The notes under the pieces are model-generated. The model had not been told where the DNA came from and made no database searches. It saw only the letters and a list, made by a program, of their open reading frames with translations. The position numbers were made by a program, and so were the translations under genes. A stretch of DNA of 64,000 nt from positions 62,001 through 126,000 of the forward strand of contig NZ_VVIW01000004.1 of assembly GCF_011682045.1 (NCBI RefSeq). Direction: 5' to 3'. This document shows positions 52,129-63,082 of the stretch, in pieces. Numbering within the stretch: the first letter of the stretch is position 1; the number at the start of each line of letters is the position of its first letter. The DNA is from Massilia aquatica. GTDB taxonomy: Bacteria > Pseudomonadota > Gammaproteobacteria > Burkholderiales > Burkholderiaceae_D.

Positions 52129-52215
52129 GTCGTCCCCGCGAAGGCGGGGACCCAAGTTCGCACCGCAGCCTCAGGCGGCTCGACGAACTTGGGTTCCCGC
52201 CTGCGCGGGAACGAC
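52129..52215. repeat. REP/BIME-like paired inverted repeat
   Basis: The left arm (52129-52160) contains CCCCGCGAAGGCGGGG and CCCAAGTTCG. The right arm (52181-52215) is its near reverse complement, with CGAACTTGGG and CCCGCCTGCGCGGG. Each arm is itself a hairpin. This is the common dispersed REP-type element of proteobacterial genomes. It lies between the substrate-binding protein gene and glpK, where it may tune mRNA stability. Confidence 0.85.
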
Positions 52216-52248
52216 AGTTTTGGGGTCTGAGGTCGAAAACGCCAGCGC

Positions 52249-53973
<1,725 letters not shown>

Positions 53974-54036
53974 GTCTCCGCCTTTTTTTATATGTACATC
54001 GTTAAGAAAGTACCCCACCTGTGCGCAGGTAGCAGG

Positions 54037-54321
54037 TCAGCCCCAGCGCATCACAATCAACAACACCACAAACCCGATCGCCGCGCCGAAACCCTGATGC
54101 AGATCGGACAGGCCTGCCCACGCGAGGTTAACATACGCGGCTGTCAACAGGCCAATAAACAAACGGTCGCCGCGCGTGGTCGCCATCGGCAAAAAGCCGC
54201 GCCGCTCGATCGACGGCGAACGCACCTGCCAGATCGTCATCCCGGCCAGCATCAGGCCGATGCAACTGAAGAAAATCGCCACCGGCGCGGTCCACGCCAT
54301 CCATGAAAACAGGTTTTCCAT
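54037..54321 (-). CDS. glpU: DUF2160 small membrane protein (GlpU type)
   Basis: The 94-residue protein has two or three membrane segments (FSWMAWTAPVAIFFSCIGLM, LFIGLLTAAYVNLAWAGLSD, AAIGFVVLLIVM). It matches DUF2160, found almost only in this transporter operon. Its role is unknown. It begins 2 bp after the permease gene ends. Confidence 0.85.
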   Translation of the reverse strand: MENLFSWMAWTAPVAIFFSCIGLMLAGMTIWQVRSPSIERRGFLPMATTRGDRLFIGLLTAAYVNLAWAGLSDLHQGFGAAIGFVVLLIVMRWG

Positions 54322-54322
54322 C

Positions 54323-55119
54323 TCACACCCTCCCCATGGCAAAGCCCTTGGCAATATGATTGCGGACGAACCAGATCACCAGCGCGCCCGGTACGATGGT
54401 CAGCACGCCCGCTGCGGCCAGCACGCCCCAGTCCATGCCGCCGGCCGACACGGTGCGCGTCATGATGGCGGTGATCGGCTTGGCGTCCACCGAGGTCAAG
54501 GTGCGCGCCAGCAGCAGTTCGACCCAGCTGAACATGAAGCAGAAGAAAGCGGTCACGCCCACGCCCGATTTGATCAGCGGCAGGAAGATCTTGAAGAAGA
54601 AGCGCGGGAAGCTGTAGCCGTCGATGTAGGCCGTCTCGTCGATCTCCTTCGGAATGCCGGACATGAAGCCCTCCAGTATCCACACCGCCAGCGGCACGTT
54701 GAACAGCATGTGCACCAGCGCCACGGCCAGGTGGGTATCCATCAGGCCCACCGTGGAATAGAGCTGGAAGAACGGCAGCAGGAACACCGCCGGTGGCGTC
54801 ATGCGGTTGGTCAGCAGCCAGAAAAACAGGTGCTTGTCGCCGATGAAGGAGTAGCGCGAGAACGCATACGCGGCTGGCAGCGCCACCGCCACCGACATCA
54901 CCATGTTCATCATCACGTAAATCATGGAGTTGATGTAGCCGCTGTACCAGGACGGGTCGGTAAAGATGGTGCGGTAGTTCGCCAGCGTGAACTCGCGCGG
55001 GAACAAGGTGAGCGCCCCGGTGATTTCTTCGTTGGTCTTGAATGACATGTTCAGCATCCAGTAGATGGGCAGCATCGCCAGCACCAGGTAGAACACCAGC
55101 AGCGGTGTGGAGATGCGCT

Positions 55120-55123
<4 letters not shown>
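54323..55123 (-). CDS. glpQ: Glycerol ABC transporter permease (GlpQ type)
   Basis: The 266-residue inner-membrane permease of the MalG-like class has six membrane segments and the coupling loop GIPKEIDETAYIDGYSFPRF. It overlaps the preceding permease gene by 4 bases. It forms a heterodimer with the GlpP-type permease. Confidence 0.9.
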
Positions 55124-55989
<866 letters not shown>

Positions 55990-55990
55990 G

Positions 55991-57073
55991 TCAGGCCACC
56001 CGCTTGTCGTTGACGTAGTAAAGAGTGCGCTCGGGCGGAAAGCGCAGCCACACCGCTTCGCCGGCGCGTGCCGGCGCGCTGCGCAGCTTGGCCGTCACGG
56101 TGTGACCGCCCACGGCAAAATCGGCCATGAAGTGCGTGCCCATGTTGCGCACGCTGGCCACCGTGGCGGCCACGGTGTCGCTGGTCTGGGCGGGGGCGCA
56201 TTCGACGAATTCCGGACGGATGCCGATGGTAACGCTGGCGCCGCCGGCCAGCGCGCTTTGTGCCTTGGCCGGCAGCGCAATGCCGTCCGCGCCAGGGTAG
56301 GCGCGGCCGTCGCGCACCGGGCAGGCCAGCAGGTTCATGCCGGGGTTGCCGATGAAGTAGCCCACGAACGTGTGCGCCGGCTCCTCGAACAGTTCCTGCG
56401 CGCTGCCGGTCTGCACCACTTCGCCCTGGGTCATCACGACCACCTTGTCGGCAAAGGTCAGCGCTTCGACCTGGTCGTGGGTGACGTAGATCAGCGAGAG
56501 TTTGAGTTCGTGATGGATTTCCTTGAGCTTGCGGCGCAAGAGCCATTTGAGGTGCGGGTCGATCACCGTGAGCGGCTCGTCGAACAGCACTGCGGCGACG
56601 TCCGGCCGCACCAGGCCGCGCCCGAGCGAGATCTTTTGCTTGGCGTCGACCGCCAGGCCGCTGGCGCGCTGTTTCAGGTCGCTTGAGAGTTCCAGCATGC
56701 CTGCGATGTGTTCGACCCGCTTGCGCACTTCGGCCTCTTTCCAGCCCCGGTTACGCAGCGGGAAAGCCAGGTTGTCGAACACCGTCATGGTGTCGTAGAT
56801 GACGGGGAACTGGAACACCTGCGCGATGTTGCGCGCTTCGGGCGGCAGGTCGGTGACATCCTTGCCGTCGAAAATCACCCTTCCGTGCGACGGGCGCACC
56901 AGGCCCGAGATGATGTTGAGCAGCGTGGTCTTGCCGCAGCCGGAGGGGCCGAGCAGCGCGTAGGCGCCGCCGTCGTCCCAGGTCAGGTTCATGGGGCGCA
57001 GGGCGTAGTCTTCAGGCTTCTGCGGATTCGGTTTGTAGGCATGCGCCAGGTCGGGCAGTTCGATGCGGGCCAT
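55991..57073 (-). CDS. glpT: Glycerol ABC transporter ATPase (GlpT type)
   Basis: The 360-residue ATPase of the MalK-like class has Walker A GPSGCGKTTLL, Walker B VLFDEPLTVIDPHLK, switch His YVTHDQVEALTFAD and a C-terminal OB-fold (TOBE) region. The signature motif is unusual (ASGLAVDAKQKISLGRGLVR in place of LSGGQ), a trait of this transporter group. The start overlaps the preceding ATPase stop (TAATG). The symbol follows rhizobial usage and does not mean the G3P antiporter GlpT of E. coli. Confidence 0.88.
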   Translation of the reverse strand: MARIELPDLAHAYKPNPQKPEDYALRPMNLTWDDGGAYALLGPSGCGKTTLLNIISGLVRPSHGRVIFDGKDVTDLPPEARNIAQVFQFPVIYDTMTVFDNLAFPLRNRGWKEAEVRKRVEHIAGMLELSSDLKQRASGLAVDAKQKISLGRGLVRPDVAAVLFDEPLTVIDPHLKWLLRRKLKEIHHELKLSLIYVTHDQVEALTFADKVVVMTQGEVVQTGSAQELFEEPAHTFVGYFIGNPGMNLLACPVRDGRAYPGADGIALPAKAQSALAGGASVTIGIRPEFVECAPAQTSDTVAATVASVRNMGTHFMADFAVGGHTVTAKLRSAPARAGEAVWLRFPPERTLYYVNDKRVA

Positions 57074-58173
57074 TACACTGCCTCCTGGATCTGCGGTGGC
57101 GCAAACAGCAAGGCGCCACCGGGGGCGAACACGAACAAGTCGTCCGGACGCAGGTATACGGTGCACGGCACGCCAAGGTCGAGGTTATGCACTCCGGTCA
57201 GTTGCGCCACCAGCCCGATCGGGCCGCGTTGCAAGTGGACGTAGGTTTCCGAGCCGCTGATTTCGGCCAGTTCGACCTGGCACTGGATCGGAAAATCGTC
57301 GGCGTGCAAAGGTGCCAGGCGCAGGCTGTGGGCGCGCAGGCCGAGCACCACCTCACCATGCTGCGCGGCCTGGCGGCGCTGGGATTCGTTGAGGGGAATC
57401 GCCAGGTCGCCGGCTACGCGGGCCATGCCGTCAGCGCCGACGCTGGCGGTGACCAGGTTGATCGGCGGGTCGCTGAAGGTGCGCGCGCTCTGCACCGAAT
57501 TGGGTGCGTTGAACACATCGAGCGTGGCGCCATGCTGGAGCAGGCGTCCTTCGTGCAGCAGCACCGTGTGGCCGCCCAGCTGCAAGGCTTCGAGCGGTTC
57601 GGTGGTGGCGTAGACGACGGTGGTTTTACCTTCCGCGAACAGGGCGCCGAGCTCCTTGCGCAGTTCCTCGCGCAGCTTGTAATCAAGGTTGACCAGCGGC
57701 TCGTCGAGCAGCAGCAGGGCCGATTCCTTGATCAGCGCGCGCGCCAGCGCGGTACGCTGCTGCTGGCCGCCCGAGAGCTGCGCCGGCAGCTTGTCGAGGT
57801 GCGCCGAGATATGCAGGCGCTCGGCCATGCTGGTGACGCGGGTGCGGATCTCGGCCTCGGGCACGCGCTTGATGCGCAGCGGCGAAGCGATGTTCTCGAA
57901 TATCGTAAACGATGGGTAGTTGATGAACTGCTGGTACACCATCGCCAGGTCGCGCTGGCGCACCGGCAGGCCGGTCACGTCCTTGCCGCCGGCGATCACC
58001 TTGCCGTGCGTGGGCCGGTCCAGGCCCGCCATGACCCGCATCAGCGAGGTCTTGCCGGCCTGCGTGGTGCCCAGCAGGACGTTGATGGTACCGGGTACCA
58101 GTTCGAGCGACATCGGGTACAGGTGATCCTGCGCCCCATACTTCGTGCTCACGTTTTCCAATGACAGCTGCAT
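57073..58173 (-). CDS. glpS: Glycerol ABC transporter ATPase (GlpS type)
   Basis: The 366-residue MalK-class ATPase has a variant Walker A, GTTQAGKTSLM, a normal signature LSGGQQQRTALARALIKESA, Walker B LLLDEPLVNLDYKL and a TOBE-like C-terminus. The switch position reads YATTEPLEALQL, lacking the usual histidine (THD), so this subunit may be the less active site of an asymmetric ATPase pair. Start 58173 follows the alignment with other MalK-type proteins. Confidence 0.87.
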   Translation of the reverse strand: MQLSLENVSTKYGAQDHLYPMSLELVPGTINVLLGTTQAGKTSLMRVMAGLDRPTHGKVIAGGKDVTGLPVRQRDLAMVYQQFINYPSFTIFENIASPLRIKRVPEAEIRTRVTSMAERLHISAHLDKLPAQLSGGQQQRTALARALIKESALLLLDEPLVNLDYKLREELRKELGALFAEGKTTVVYATTEPLEALQLGGHTVLLHEGRLLQHGATLDVFNAPNSVQSARTFSDPPINLVTASVGADGMARVAGDLAIPLNESQRRQAAQHGEVVLGLRAHSLRLAPLHADDFPIQCQVELAEISGSETYVHLQRGPIGLVAQLTGVHNLDLGVPCTVYLRPDDLFVFAPGGALLFAPPQIQEAV

Positions 58174-58283
58174 TTCGTCTCCTGTTGTCGGGGCCTCGAC
58201 CAACCTGCTGCGCGGTTTTTCGAGGCCTCTTTTCTTGTCTTTTACTGCATCCCTGTAGCGGGATTTGCTTGTATCTGCTTGTT

Positions 58284-59810
58284 CTATTTTCGGAATTCGG
58301 TGATCCAGGCATCGACGGCAATGGCGGCATCGGCGGGCAGGTGCAAGCCCAGTTTGGAACGGCGCCACAGCATGTCGGTTGCCGTGGTGGCCCATTCATG
58401 ATCGATCCAGTACACCGCCTCGGCTTCATACAGGCCGGGCACGATCTGCGCACCCATGGCGGCGACGCTGCTGCGCTGGTCGATCACCAGGTGGATGCGG
58501 GTGCCGTAGGCGCGCGCGTAGCGTGCCACCAGCGGCGCCGGCAGCCATGCGTACTGCTTCTGCAAGCCGGCCACGAAACGGTCGAATTCGAGCACGCTGC
58601 GGTTGTCCGGCAGCGGGCCGTGCACGTCGCCGCCGGGCAGGCAGGCGTTGACCGTCCATGGCCCGTGGCTGTTGCCCAGCTTGGGTGCGATCAGGTCGAC
58701 GGCTTGCTCGGCCAGTTTGCGGAAGGTCGTGATCTTGCCGCCAAAGATGGAGAGCATCGGCGCGCCCTTGTCATCGAGCTCGAAGGTGTAGTCGCGGGTG
58801 ACGTCGGAGGCGTCGCTCGACTCGTCGTCGAGCAGCGGGCGTACGCCGGAGTAGCTCCACACCACATCTGCCGGCGTGATCGGATTGCTGAAGTAACGGC
58901 TCGACAGCGCGCACAGGTAGTCGATTTCGGCCTGGTCGATTTCGACCTTGCCGGCGTCGCCATGGTATTCGAGGTCGGTGGTGCCGATCAGGGTGAAGTC
59001 CTGCTCGTACGGAATGGCGAACACCACGCGCCCGTCCGGGTGCTGGAAGATGTAGGCGTAGGGATGGTCGTACAGGCGCCGCACCACGATATGGCTGCCT
59101 TTGATCAGGCGCACCGATTTGTCGGCCGGCCCCGGATTGGTCCCCTGCAAAAAGCGCGAGGCCCATGGTCCAGCGGCGTTGACGATGCAGCGCGCGCTGA
59201 CATCCATGGCCGATCCGTCGGCGCGCCGCAGACGCGCTTCCCAGCGCTCGCCCTGGCGCCGCGCCGACTCGCAGGCGGTGCGGGTAAACACGTGCGCGCC
59301 TTTGCTGGCGGCGTCGATCGCGTTGAGCACCACTAGGCGCGCATCGTCGACCCAGCCGTCTGAATACACGAAGCCGCGCGTAAAGTCCGATTTAAGCGGC
59401 GCGCCGGCCGCATGGCGGCGCAGGTCGATGCCTTCGGATCCGGGCAGCAGTTCGCGCCGCGCCAGGTGATCGTACAGGAACAGGCCGGCGCGAATCATCC
59501 AGGCCGGGCGCTGGCCCTTGTCGACCGGGGTGACGAAGCGCATCGGCCACATGATGTGCGGGGCGGCGCGCAGCAGCACTTCGCGTTCGATCAGCGCCTT
59601 GCGCACCAGGCCGAATTCGTACTGCTCCAGATAACGCAGGCCGCCGTGAATCAGCTTGGTGGCCGCCGACGAGGTGTGCGAGGCCAGGTCGTCCTTCTCG
59701 CACAGGACCACGGACAGGCCGCGCCCGGCCGCGTCGCGGGCGATGCCAGCGCCATTGACGCCGCCGCCGACCACCAGTACATCACACGCAATATTGCCCG
59801 CCTTGTCCAT
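58284..59810 (-). CDS. glpD: Aerobic glycerol-3-phosphate dehydrogenase
   Basis: The 508-residue FAD enzyme shows the dinucleotide motif DVLVVGGGVNGAGIARDAAG, then SSAATKLIHGGLRYLEQYEF and FAIPYEQDFTLIGTTDLEYH. It oxidises glycerol-3-phosphate to dihydroxyacetone phosphate, passing electrons to quinone. It is the first gene of the operon. The quinone link fits the nearby ubi genes functionally. Confidence 0.96.
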   Translation of the reverse strand: MDKAGNIACDVLVVGGGVNGAGIARDAAGRGLSVVLCEKDDLASHTSSAATKLIHGGLRYLEQYEFGLVRKALIEREVLLRAAPHIMWPMRFVTPVDKGQRPAWMIRAGLFLYDHLARRELLPGSEGIDLRRHAAGAPLKSDFTRGFVYSDGWVDDARLVVLNAIDAASKGAHVFTRTACESARRQGERWEARLRRADGSAMDVSARCIVNAAGPWASRFLQGTNPGPADKSVRLIKGSHIVVRRLYDHPYAYIFQHPDGRVVFAIPYEQDFTLIGTTDLEYHGDAGKVEIDQAEIDYLCALSSRYFSNPITPADVVWSYSGVRPLLDDESSDASDVTRDYTFELDDKGAPMLSIFGGKITTFRKLAEQAVDLIAPKLGNSHGPWTVNACLPGGDVHGPLPDNRSVLEFDRFVAGLQKQYAWLPAPLVARYARAYGTRIHLVIDQRSSVAAMGAQIVPGLYEAEAVYWIDHEWATTATDMLWRRSKLGLHLPADAAIAVDAWITEFRK

Positions 59811-59868
59811 GCCGCTCTCGCTTCAATTGGGGATGTTGGAACCACTGCAAAGATAAACAATACGACAA

Positions 59869-59925
59869 GAACGAAAAAAATGAAACAACAATTTAGGTGT
59901 TTGTTTTCGTTTTAGTTCGTTTGTG
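59869..59925. promoter_or_regulatory. Candidate GlpR operator region, glpD/glpR
   Basis: Within the 144-bp divergent region there are three TTCGTT-like half-sites: AACGAA at 59870-59875 (minus orientation), TTTTCGTT near 59904-59911 and AGTTCGTT near 59914-59921. DeoR-type GlpR repressors bind repeated TTCG-containing half-sites, so this region is a likely operator controlling both transcripts. Confidence 0.5.
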
Positions 59926-59954
59926 ATAAATTTGGCGCTTTTACAGGAGCCCAC

Positions 59955-60716
59955 ATGACGCTCAATCCACGCCAGCGCCGTATTCTCGACGCCGTGCGCC
60001 AGCAGGTGACGGTGTCGCTCGAAGCGCTCGCGCAGCAGCTGGAAGTAACGCCCCAAACCGTGCGGCGCGATGTCAAGCTGATGGAAGAAGCGGGCCTCTT
60101 GGCGCGCTACCACGGCGGCGTGGGCCTGCCCTCGTCGGTCCAGAACATCGACTACAGCGCCCGCCAGGTGCTCAACGTGGACGCCAAGCGCCGCATCGCC
60201 AGCGCGGTCGCCGCGCAGGTGCCCTCGCACTGTTCGCTGTTGATCAACATCGGCACCACCACCGAAGAAGTGGCGCGCGCGCTGGTGCATCACCAAGGAC
60301 TGCACGTGGTCACCAACAACCTCAATGTGGCGGCCATCCTGTGCGACAGCCCGGGTTGCGAAGTGATCCTGGCCGGCGGCGTGGTGCGCGGGCGCGATCG
60401 CGGCATCGTCGGCGAAACCACCATCGATTTTATCCGCCAGTTCAAGGTCGATATCGGCATCATCGGCATTTCGAGCATCGAGCCCGATGGCACCCTGCGC
60501 GACTTCGACCCGCGCGAGGTCAAGGTGGCGCAGGCCATCATCGAACAGTCGCGCGCCGTGTGGCTGGTGGCCGACCACGACAAATTCGGCCGCCAGGCCC
60601 TGATGCGCATGGCCCACGCCTCGCAGATCGACGTGCTGTTCACCGACGCCAAACCGCCCGAGGCACTGGCCCGGGTACTGCGCGAGGCCAAGGTTAATGT
60701 TGTAATTGCGCAATAA
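59955..60716 (+). CDS. glpR: DeoR-family repressor of glycerol catabolism
   Basis: The 253-residue protein has a DeoR helix-turn-helix (VTVSLEALAQQLEVTPQTVR, RDVKLMEEAGLLARYHGGVG) and a C-terminal sugar-phosphate-sensing domain (LLINIGTTTEEVARAL, DFDPREVKVAQAIIEQSRAV). It likely responds to glycerol-3-phosphate and represses the divergent glpD operon. A standard length and arrangement for GlpR. Confidence 0.93.
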   Translation: MTLNPRQRRILDAVRQQVTVSLEALAQQLEVTPQTVRRDVKLMEEAGLLARYHGGVGLPSSVQNIDYSARQVLNVDAKRRIASAVAAQVPSHCSLLINIGTTTEEVARALVHHQGLHVVTNNLNVAAILCDSPGCEVILAGGVVRGRDRGIVGETTIDFIRQFKVDIGIIGISSIEPDGTLRDFDPREVKVAQAIIEQSRAVWLVADHDKFGRQALMRMAHASQIDVLFTDAKPPEALARVLREAKVNVVIAQ

Positions 60717-60793
60717 TTGACCTGGGCGCTGGGCCGCTGGCGGTTTTTGGGGGATGATTGGTGTTACCCTGTCTCCCCCTGTTTTGTTAGCGA

Positions 60794-61864
60794 ATGAGCA
60801 TGTTCACTTTTCTGATGATTATTGCGGTGCTTGCGATCGTGGCGGGCGCCGGAGCGGCTGCTTACTTCTACCTGCAGCGCAGTCAAGTGAGCAGGCTGGC
60901 GGGCGACTTCAAGCTGTACGCGCCGTACCTGATTGAGCAAACGGCGCGCGTGCGCCTGCGCGTGCAGCCGCTGGGACGTGAATACATCGGCGAAGAAGAT
61001 GCCGCCGCCTACGCCGAGATGAAAAAACTCTGGTCGGGCATGACCAAGCACCGCATGAAACTGATCGGCACTTTTGCTTCCGATGAAAACCAGCGCGTAT
61101 ATATCATCGGCCAGCACCCGGACAACAAGATCGTCGGCCTGGTGGGACTGCAGCGCGGCATGCGCCCGTTCGTCGAATTCTTCAAGCTCTCGGGCAGCGG
61201 CACGGTGGGGGTGCTGAGCGGCGCGCCGGGCGCGCGCGCCATGCGCCTGGCCACCCTGACGGTCGAACCGAAGCACAATCCGGCGTGGCGTTCGGCGGTC
61301 GAAGCGTTTGCCTCCACCGCGGAAGGGCGCTCGCTCGACGTCAACAACCTGATCGTGCTGTTCGAGCGCGTGCACTCGGCGCGCATGGATCACCAGCTCA
61401 AGGCTGCGCCGACCCTCGCCGAAATCAAGTCGCACGCCGCCGCGCAGGGCGCCGCCGATACCCTGCACGGCCAGCAGCTCGACCACGCACTGGAGATCAA
61501 CCAGGTGGCCTGGCGCGACGCCGTGCAGGTGGCACTGCTCGATAACACCAGGCGCAAGCTGAAACTGACCGTCGACACCTGGTCGAAGCTGGAGGCGCAA
61601 CTGATCGTCATCCACGCGGGCATGCATGTCGACGACGTCATCGCCAAGCTGGCGGAGTATCCGATGGTCGATGCGCTGGGCGTGCAGCTCAAGGCGCAGG
61701 AACTCGGGCCGCTGGAGATCTTCAAGCAGATCAATGAGCAGCTGGCGCCGGCGGACCGGCGCCGCCTGGTGGTCGAATTGACTTCCCCGGTGCCCGCCGC
61801 GATCTACGCCCGTGCCGGCGCGATGCAGTCGGCCGGCGTGCCGGCGCAGGCGATGGCGGCGTAA
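60794..61864 (+). CDS. Membrane-anchored protein of unknown function
   Basis: The 356-residue protein has one N-terminal membrane segment (FLMIIAVLAIVAGAGAAAYF) and a large, mainly alpha-beta soluble part with no motif I recognise. Phrases such as NQRVYIIGQHPDNKIVGLVG and DNTRRKLKLTVDTWSKLEAQ are regular and non-repetitive. The good codon use indicates a real gene. The soluble domain should face the cytoplasm or periplasm. Its function is unknown. Confidence 0.72.
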   Translation: MSMFTFLMIIAVLAIVAGAGAAAYFYLQRSQVSRLAGDFKLYAPYLIEQTARVRLRVQPLGREYIGEEDAAAYAEMKKLWSGMTKHRMKLIGTFASDENQRVYIIGQHPDNKIVGLVGLQRGMRPFVEFFKLSGSGTVGVLSGAPGARAMRLATLTVEPKHNPAWRSAVEAFASTAEGRSLDVNNLIVLFERVHSARMDHQLKAAPTLAEIKSHAAAQGAADTLHGQQLDHALEINQVAWRDAVQVALLDNTRRKLKLTVDTWSKLEAQLIVIHAGMHVDDVIAKLAEYPMVDALGVQLKAQELGPLEIFKQINEQLAPADRRRLVVELTSPVPAAIYARAGAMQSAGVPAQAMAA

Positions 61865-62034
61865 TCTGTTCTACCCGGAGAAGCTGCTCCCGAAGCCGGC
61901 CAGGTAAGTGATATGTCTTGACAAGCCATCGGGATCAACCGAGACTGCAATTGCAAGAAAAAGATCAACGCTCGGCCGGTTGGCCAGGTAATCGCTCTTG
62001 TCGTTCGGGACACCCATTCAAGCAGAGGAACACG

Positions 62035-62238
62035 ATGCGCATATCAGTTACCAGGCTAAATCTGTTTTCGGCGGCCGTGTGGAGCTTTTGCGGGCTGGTC
62101 CAACAGGCCACGCCGGGCGCCGATCAGTCGACGGTGAGTTTTTCGCTGGCGCTGACCTTCATGTGCCTGGCGATTGCCGGCCACGCGCACAAGGCGCGCC
62201 AGGACACCGCCAGGATTGTGCCAGGCGGGCGCCCTTAG
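62035..62238 (+). CDS. Small membrane protein of unknown function
   Basis: The 67-residue protein has two hydrophobic segments (LFSAAVWSFCGLVQQA and FSLALTFMCLAIAG) and a short basic tail. Start 62035 has AGAGGAA upstream. Its stop overlaps that of the convergent DUF971 gene. No family is recognised. Confidence 0.6.
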   Translation: MRISVTRLNLFSAAVWSFCGLVQQATPGADQSTVSFSLALTFMCLAIAGHAHKARQDTARIVPGGRP

Positions 62239-62651
62239 TGAGCGTGTCCGCAGCCCTTGTGCCCGGTTTGCGCGCCAGGTAGTTCGGCCCCCGGCTCGCG
62301 TCCCGCATCGCCTTCAAAACCGGCGGCATGCAGGCGCGCCATGTAGTCGGCCCACAGGCTGGCCTGCTCGCTGCCGAGCTTGTACAGATAATCCCACGAG
62401 AACAAACCGGTGTTGTGGCCGTCCGAGAAGGTCGGCTGCACCGCGTAGTTCCCCACCGGTTCGAGCGCCGTCACGCCCACATTGCGCTTGCCCAGCTGGA
62501 GCACTTCCTGCCCCTGGCCGTGGCCGCGCACTTCGGCCGACGGCGAGTACACGCGCAGGAGTTCGAACGGAATCGAAAAACTGCTGCCGTCGTCAAACGA
62601 GATATCGAGCACACGCGATTTTTGGTGGACGGTCAGTGCGGTCGGGTTCAT
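62235..62651 (-). CDS. DUF971 protein (GBBH-like N-terminal domain)
   Basis: The 138-residue protein matches the DUF971/gamma-butyrobetaine hydroxylase-like N-terminal domain: SRVLDISFDDGSSFSIPFEL, VGVTALEPVGNYAVQPTFSD and NTGLFSWDYLYKLG. This domain binds metal and may deliver iron in Fe-S assembly. The C-terminus HKGCGHAH adds potential metal ligands. It overlaps the HIT gene by 4 bases. Confidence 0.88.
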   Translation of the reverse strand: MNPTALTVHQKSRVLDISFDDGSSFSIPFELLRVYSPSAEVRGHGQGQEVLQLGKRNVGVTALEPVGNYAVQPTFSDGHNTGLFSWDYLYKLGSEQASLWADYMARLHAAGFEGDAGREPGAELPGAQTGHKGCGHAH

Positions 62652-63082
62652 GCTGTTTTTTCCATGCGGCGGACGATGTCGCCCGCCAGTTTCGGCAGCA
62701 GCGCGCGGCGCTCCGCCAGGGTTGCTTCGTCGGTTGCGCGTACCGCCACCGTCCACACAGGATTGGGAAAGTGCGCATCGTCGGCGTAGCGTGGAATCAC
62801 GTGCCAGTGCAGGTGCGGCGTCATATTGCCAAGGCTGGCGACGTTGATTTTCGCCGGCTTCAAGACATCGCGCTGTGCCAGTTCCACATGCCAGACCGCG
62901 TCCATGAACAGCGCGCGGTCGCCCGGCGCCAGGTCGGTCATCTCTTTCACGTGATCGTTCCAGATCACGCGGCAAAAGCCCGGATAGGCAGCGTCATCGA
63001 CCAGGATGACCGACAGCTTGTCGTCATGCCAGATCGGTTCGACCGCCAGTTGGCACAGTTCGCAAGTGTTGACCGCACTCAT
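62648..63082 (-). CDS. HIT-family hydrolase
   Basis: The 144-residue histidine-triad protein has the signature TPHLHWHVIPR. An N-terminal CELC pair may bind zinc. HIT proteins hydrolyse nucleotide phosphoramidates or dinucleotides. The start at 63082 overlaps the Fe-S protein stop (ATGA), and its stop overlaps the DUF971 start by 4 bases. Confidence 0.88.
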   Translation of the reverse strand: MSAVNTCELCQLAVEPIWHDDKLSVILVDDAAYPGFCRVIWNDHVKEMTDLAPGDRALFMDAVWHVELAQRDVLKPAKINVASLGNMTPHLHWHVIPRYADDAHFPNPVWTVAVRATDEATLAERRALLPKLAGDIVRRMEKTA

